Below, one piece after another: positions 3,327 through 6,980 of a stretch of DNA of 6,980 nucleotides. The stretch's first letter is position 1. Each line of letters starts with the position of its first letter. The translations under genes were made by a program, and so were the position numbers. The notes beneath the pieces were generated by a model. That model made no database searches, was not told the DNA's origin, and saw only the letters and a list, made by a program, of their open reading frames with translations. The stretch comes from DATKWF01 sp035529715 (GTDB lineage: Bacteria; Chloroflexota; Dehalococcoidia; Dehalococcoidales; RBG-16-60-22): NCBI GenBank assembly GCA_035529715.1, contig DATKWF010000093.1, forward strand, positions 1 through 6,980, read 5' to 3'.

Positions 3327-6182
3327 ATGCATAGAGTAGAAGTCCATCTGAAGAGCCATCTACCTGATGCCAGAGGGCTTGGGCTGGTTAAGGACATACG
3401 TGACCTTGGTATAACCACGGTCACCAATGTTCATGTAGCGGATATATACTGGCTGGATGCTGACCTAACACCAGACGTTTTGGACCTGGTTGGTTACCGC
3501 CTCCTGGCCGACCCGATTACTCAGGAATGTCGGTATTCCACCTTATCAATTGATACCTTGGGTGAGGTTAAACAGCAATTACATGCTGTTGAGGTGGCTT
3601 ACAATGCCGGCGTTGCCGACCCGGTTGAGGAGTCTGTCCTGAAGGCAATCAGGGATTTGGGCTTGGAGGGTGTCAGGGCAGTTAAAACATCAAAAAAGTA
3701 TATTATTGAAGGACAGTTAGACGAGAATCAGCTGGAAGTCATCTGCGGCAGATTACTGGTGAACCCCATTATCCAGCATGTGATTGAGCAGGAGCATTTC
3801 GCTTTCCCGGAAAATCCCCAATATAAATTCAGGTTGGAACAGGTAGATATTCTGACAGCCGATAAGACGGAACTTTCAAGTCGTTTTGGCTTTAATAATG
3901 ATGAACTTCAGGCTATTATCGGATATTTCCAGCAGCAGGGGCGAAATCCTACTGATGTTGAGCTTGAAACGCTGGCACAGACCTGGTCGGAACATTGTGT
4001 CCACAAAACATTTAAAGCCAGGCTGAAGTTTGGCGGGAAAACTATAAATAATCTGCTCAAGAGTACCATCATGAAGGCAACCGTGGAGCTGAACAAGCCG
4101 TGGTGCCTTTCTGTTTTTATGGATAACGCTGGCGTTATCGACTTTGATGGTCGTTGGGCTCTGTGTTTCAAGGTTGAGACTCATAACCATCCTTCGGCAC
4201 TGGAGCCTTACGGCGGAGCGGCAACGGGGATAGGCGGGGTGGTTCGCGACCCACTCGGCACCGGCTTGGGTGCCAAGCCAATATTGAATACAGACGTATT
4301 CTGTTTTGGTCCTCCTGATTTTCCCCATGAAAGAGTGCCCAGAGGTGTTCTGCATCCGCGCCGCATGTTTAAGGGAGTCCGGGCTGGAGTGGCTGACTAT
4401 GCTAACCGCCTGGGTATACCTACCCTTAACGGCGCCGTACTCTTTGACGAGAGATATGTGGCTAACCCGCTGGTCTACTGCGGCACACTGGGATTACTGC
4501 CCAAAAATCTCTCCCAAAGGGGCAGGCAGCAGGCTGGTGATTTAGTTGTACTGGTTGGTGGCAGGACCGGGCGCGATGGTATGCATGGTGTAACCTTCGC
4601 CTCAGAACAGCTTACCGAGGCGTCGACAACCGCTTCTTACAGCTCGGTTCAGATTGGCAATCCAATTGTGGAAAAGAAGCTGATTGATATTCTACTGCAG
4701 GCCAGAGAACGGGGCTTGTACGTGAGGATAACCGATTGCGGTGGCGGTGGGCTTTCTTCAGCGGTGGGCGAGATGGCGGCTGAAACCGGAGCACGGGTTG
4801 ACCTGGATAGAGTGCCGCTGAAATATGCCGGACTCTCCTATACCGAAATCTGGGTGTCCGAGTCGCAGGAAAGAATGATACTGGCGGTACCGCCCGACTG
4901 TATTGAGGAATTTTTGAAACTTTTTGCCAGTGAGGATGTGGAAGCAACTGTTATCGGTGAGTTTACCAGTGACCAGCGACTTCGGCTTTTCTATCAGGGG
5001 AATCTGGTTGCTGACCTTGACATGGAATTTTTACACGAAGGGTACCCGCAGATAGAGAGGGAAGCCCGGTGGGAGCTGCCCCGGCATGTTGAGCCTGATT
5101 TCGCCGAGCCAGAGGATTTAGGTGAGGCTCTGCTTAAAATTCTTGGCTCATGGAATGTGTGCAGCAAGGAATGGGTTATTCGCCAGTATGACCACGAGGT
5201 GCAGGGGGGCAGTGTCCTCAAACCTCTGGTGGGTAAAAATGAAGACGGACCGGGTGACGCCGCCATTATCCGACCGGTCCTGGATTCGGAGATGGGGGTG
5301 ATTGTTGCCAGCGGCATAAATCCTGGATATAGTGACATAGACCCTTACTGGATGGCAGCTTCTGCCATTGATGAGGCGTTGCGACAGATTGTAGCTGTTG
5401 GCGGCAATTTACGCAGAGTAGCCCTGCTGGATAATTTCAGCTGGGGTAATACCAGACAACCGGAAATGCTGGGAGCTTTAGTCCGGGCCTGTCAGGCCTG
5501 TTACGATATGGCGCTGGTTTATGAGACTCCTTTTATTTCCGGCAAGGATAGCTTGAACAATGAGTTTGAATTTGAAGGGAAGAGAATATCTATTCCCCAC
5601 ACTCTTCTCATCTCCGCCATCGGTGTTATGGATGATGTCAGCCGGGCGGTTTCCATGGATTTCAAGAAAGCCGGCGACATCATTTATATCGCTGGTACCA
5701 CCAGGCAGGAGCTTGGCGGGTCTGAATATTTCAAAACTCGGGGGTTCATCGGCAACAATGTGCCCAGAGTCAACCCTCAGCAGAGTAAAGAGCTGATGGA
5801 TAGGTTGAGTGTGGCTACGGAGAAGGGCTTGGTAAGGGCATGTCACGACTGCAGTGAGGGAGGTATCGGTGTGGCGGTTGCCGAGATGGCTTTTGCTGGT
5901 GGCCTGGGTGCGGTTATCAATCTGAAGTCGGTTCCCTTTGGCGAATCGCTGGACCGGGATGATTTCGTCCTCTTTTCGGAATCAAACAGTAGGTTCCTGG
6001 TTGAAGTGCCAACAGAGAATAGAAACGAATTTGAACGGGTAATGAGCGGGACCTCTATTGCCGAGATTGGTAAGGTTACCGGCTCCGAGGCGCTGGAGAT
6101 ATATGGAGTGAAGGGCAAGAAAGTCCTTGATAAATCCCTTGGCGAATTAAAAGAGGCCTGGCAGAGGCCAATCAGGTGGTAA
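3327..6182 (+). CDS. purL: Phosphoribosylformylglycinamidine (FGAM) synthase synthetase subunit PurL with two N-terminal PurS-like domains
   Basis: This subunit catalyses FGAR + ATP + ammonia (from PurQ) to FGAM, step four of purine synthesis, in the cytosol. It has 951 residues, against about 600-750 for ordinary small PurL and about 1300 for the single-chain large form. Residues 1-70 and 86-155 each look like a PurS monomer: a VEV-type first strand, a PDARG or DPVEES turn, a central VxxV strand, and the family's closing motif as LLADPITQE (59-67) and LLVNPIIQH (143-151). A linker follows (186-231), with TWSEHCVHKTF. The catalytic core carries KVETHNHPS (282-290), PYGGAATGIGGVVRD (294-308), DGMHGVTFAS (417-426), DCGGGGLSSAV (470-480), SESQERM (511-517), PFISGKDSL (735-743) and CHDCSEGGIGVAVAEM (839-854), so both AIRS-like halves look intact. 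GAGGTG (3313-3318) lies 8 nt before the ATG. purQ follows after 3 bp. No separate purS is seen here. Confidence 0.96.
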   Translation: MHRVEVHLKSHLPDARGLGLVKDIRDLGITTVTNVHVADIYWLDADLTPDVLDLVGYRLLADPITQECRYSTLSIDTLGEVKQQLHAVEVAYNAGVADPVEESVLKAIRDLGLEGVRAVKTSKKYIIEGQLDENQLEVICGRLLVNPIIQHVIEQEHFAFPENPQYKFRLEQVDILTADKTELSSRFGFNNDELQAIIGYFQQQGRNPTDVELETLAQTWSEHCVHKTFKARLKFGGKTINNLLKSTIMKATVELNKPWCLSVFMDNAGVIDFDGRWALCFKVETHNHPSALEPYGGAATGIGGVVRDPLGTGLGAKPILNTDVFCFGPPDFPHERVPRGVLHPRRMFKGVRAGVADYANRLGIPTLNGAVLFDERYVANPLVYCGTLGLLPKNLSQRGRQQAGDLVVLVGGRTGRDGMHGVTFASEQLTEASTTASYSSVQIGNPIVEKKLIDILLQARERGLYVRITDCGGGGLSSAVGEMAAETGARVDLDRVPLKYAGLSYTEIWVSESQERMILAVPPDCIEEFLKLFASEDVEATVIGEFTSDQRLRLFYQGNLVADLDMEFLHEGYPQIEREARWELPRHVEPDFAEPEDLGEALLKILGSWNVCSKEWVIRQYDHEVQGGSVLKPLVGKNEDGPGDAAIIRPVLDSEMGVIVASGINPGYSDIDPYWMAASAIDEALRQIVAVGGNLRRVALLDNFSWGNTRQPEMLGALVRACQACYDMALVYETPFISGKDSLNNEFEFEGKRISIPHTLLISAIGVMDDVSRAVSMDFKKAGDIIYIAGTTRQELGGSEYFKTRGFIGNNVPRVNPQQSKELMDRLSVATEKGLVRACHDCSEGGIGVAVAEMAFAGGLGAVINLKSVPFGESLDRDDFVLFSESNSRFLVEVPTENRNEFERVMSGTSIAEIGKVTGSEALEIYGVKGKKVLDKSLGELKEAWQRPIRW

Positions 6183-6185
6183 CCC

Positions 6186-6950
6186 ATGGTTAGAACTATC
6201 GTATTGCGTGCCCCGGGAACAAACTGTGATGCTGAGGCTGTTTTTGCTTTCCAGCAGGCTGGAGCTGAGGTAACATCGGTTCATGTTAACAAGTTGATTC
6301 GGCGTGAGCAGCGACTCTCTGACTACCAGATAATGGTTATCCCCGGTGGCTTTACCTATGGCGACGATATTGCTGCGGGCAAAGTGCTGGCCAATGAGCT
6401 CAGGCTGAAGCTTGGCGAGGATATAATAAGGTTTATTGAGACCGGGGGACTGATTCTGGGAATTTGCAACGGTTTTCAGGTGCTGGTGAAGGCTGGTATT
6501 CTGCCGGAGCCATCAGCCGAAGGCTCACCCCGATTAACCCTGACCGCCAACGATTCCGGCAGGTTTGAGTGTCGCTGGGTTCACCTGGCTGTGAATAAGC
6601 AGAGCCCCTGTGTCTTTACCGAAGGAATTGACCGCCTGTATCTTCCGGTTGCCCACGGGGAAGGAAAGGTTGTTGCCGACCCCGGGGTATTGCCTGAGCT
6701 GAATGTAGCCCTCTATTATACTGATGAGCATGGCAGCATTGAGGCTGGCTATCCGCACAACCCCAATGGTTCAGTAAACAATATTGCCGGCATTTGCGAT
6801 TCTTCAGGGCGTGTTTTTGCTTTGATGCCGCATCCGGAGCGGCATATACGCGGTACCCAGCACCCGCAGTGGACCAGACTGGGGGCAAAAGAATACGGTG
6901 ACGGCTTCCAGATTTTCCTGAACGCGGTCAGGTGGGTGAAGGGTTTGTGA
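6186..6950 (+). CDS. purQ: FGAM synthase glutamine amidotransferase subunit PurQ
   Basis: This class I glutamine amidotransferase hydrolyses glutamine and channels ammonia to PurL. It has 254 residues, within the range of separate PurQ proteins. The motifs are APGTNCD (9-15), PGGFTYGDDIAAGKV (53-67), the nucleophile elbow LGICNGFQ with catalytic Cys94, VAHGEG (155-160), and MPHPERH (214-220), which supplies His216 and Glu218 of the triad. All expected catalytic residues are present. The ATG comes 3 bp after the purL stop, and AGGTGG (6174-6179), inside the end of purL, is its ribosome site at 6 nt spacing, so translation is probably coupled. The order purL-purQ with PurS fused to PurL makes a complete FGAM synthase in two genes. 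Confidence 0.97.
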   Translation: MVRTIVLRAPGTNCDAEAVFAFQQAGAEVTSVHVNKLIRREQRLSDYQIMVIPGGFTYGDDIAAGKVLANELRLKLGEDIIRFIETGGLILGICNGFQVLVKAGILPEPSAEGSPRLTLTANDSGRFECRWVHLAVNKQSPCVFTEGIDRLYLPVAHGEGKVVADPGVLPELNVALYYTDEHGSIEAGYPHNPNGSVNNIAGICDSSGRVFALMPHPERHIRGTQHPQWTRLGAKEYGDGFQIFLNAVRWVKGL

Positions 6951-6980
6951 ACCAGTCTATCTCTGAGCCTGTGACAGTGC
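6947..6980 (+). CDS. Possible start of a further gene overlapping the purQ stop (truncated by window end)
   Basis: GTG at 6947-6949 overlaps the purQ TGA (6948-6950) in a GTGA arrangement typical of tightly coupled operon genes. A GAAGGG run (6938-6943) lies just ahead, though only 3 nt from the GTG. The frame stays open to the window edge, giving MNQSISEPVTV. Eleven residues are too few to name a product or to exclude a later start. Confidence 0.35.
   Translation, partial: MNQSISEPVTV

Noticed and set aside
3876..4355. Long - strand open frame inside purL (about 159 codons).
   Set aside because: It is antisense to strongly conserved PurL catalytic motifs and its translation has no domain-like pattern, so it is a coding shadow. 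The same applies to the other opposite-strand frames within purL and purQ.

Overview
The window shows ordinary bacterial chromosome at medium G+C, with compact housekeeping genes on the + strand and one small regulator on the - strand. The gene content and protein style suggest a member of the Chloroflexota, probably a Dehalococcoidia-like lineage. The pointers are a PurL with extra PurS-like N-terminal domains plus a separate PurQ, an rpsU-yqeY pair, a COG2509-type FAD dehydrogenase and a small XRE regulator. This placement comes from remembered family resemblance, not from a search, and is tentative.

Layout. Positions 1-178 hold the 3' end of an unidentified + strand gene. It faces, tail to tail, a - strand XRE-family regulator (219-614). 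The roughly 350 bp between that regulator and the next gene are regulatory. They hold a near-consensus sigma-70 promoter for the regulator with two identical palindromes (GCCAAATGGC) placed as an autorepression operator. They also hold a separate rightward promoter and a possible 23-codon leader ORF in front of a FAD-dependent dehydrogenase (965-2371). A further strong promoter at 2449-2477 drives rpsU (bS21), followed by yqeY. A perfect 9-bp stem-loop separates yqeY from purL. The purL gene is fused at its 5' end to two tandem PurS-like domains, and purQ follows after 3 bp. A possible further gene starts in a GTGA overlap with the purQ stop and runs off the window.

How the genes work together. 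PurL (with built-in PurS-like domains) and PurQ should together form the complete FGAM synthase, the fourth step of de novo purine synthesis. PurQ releases ammonia from glutamine and PurL uses it with ATP to convert FGAR to FGAM. rpsU and yqeY are translation-related and probably share a transcript, which may or may not read through into purLQ. The XRE regulator appears to be a self-contained autoregulated unit. No link to its neighbours is proven.

I found no mobile element, CRISPR array, tRNA or rRNA, and no clear new defence or metabolic system. The observations most worth a second look are the two-PurS-plus-PurL fusion, the operator architecture of the XRE promoter, and the leader ORF before the FAD dehydrogenase.
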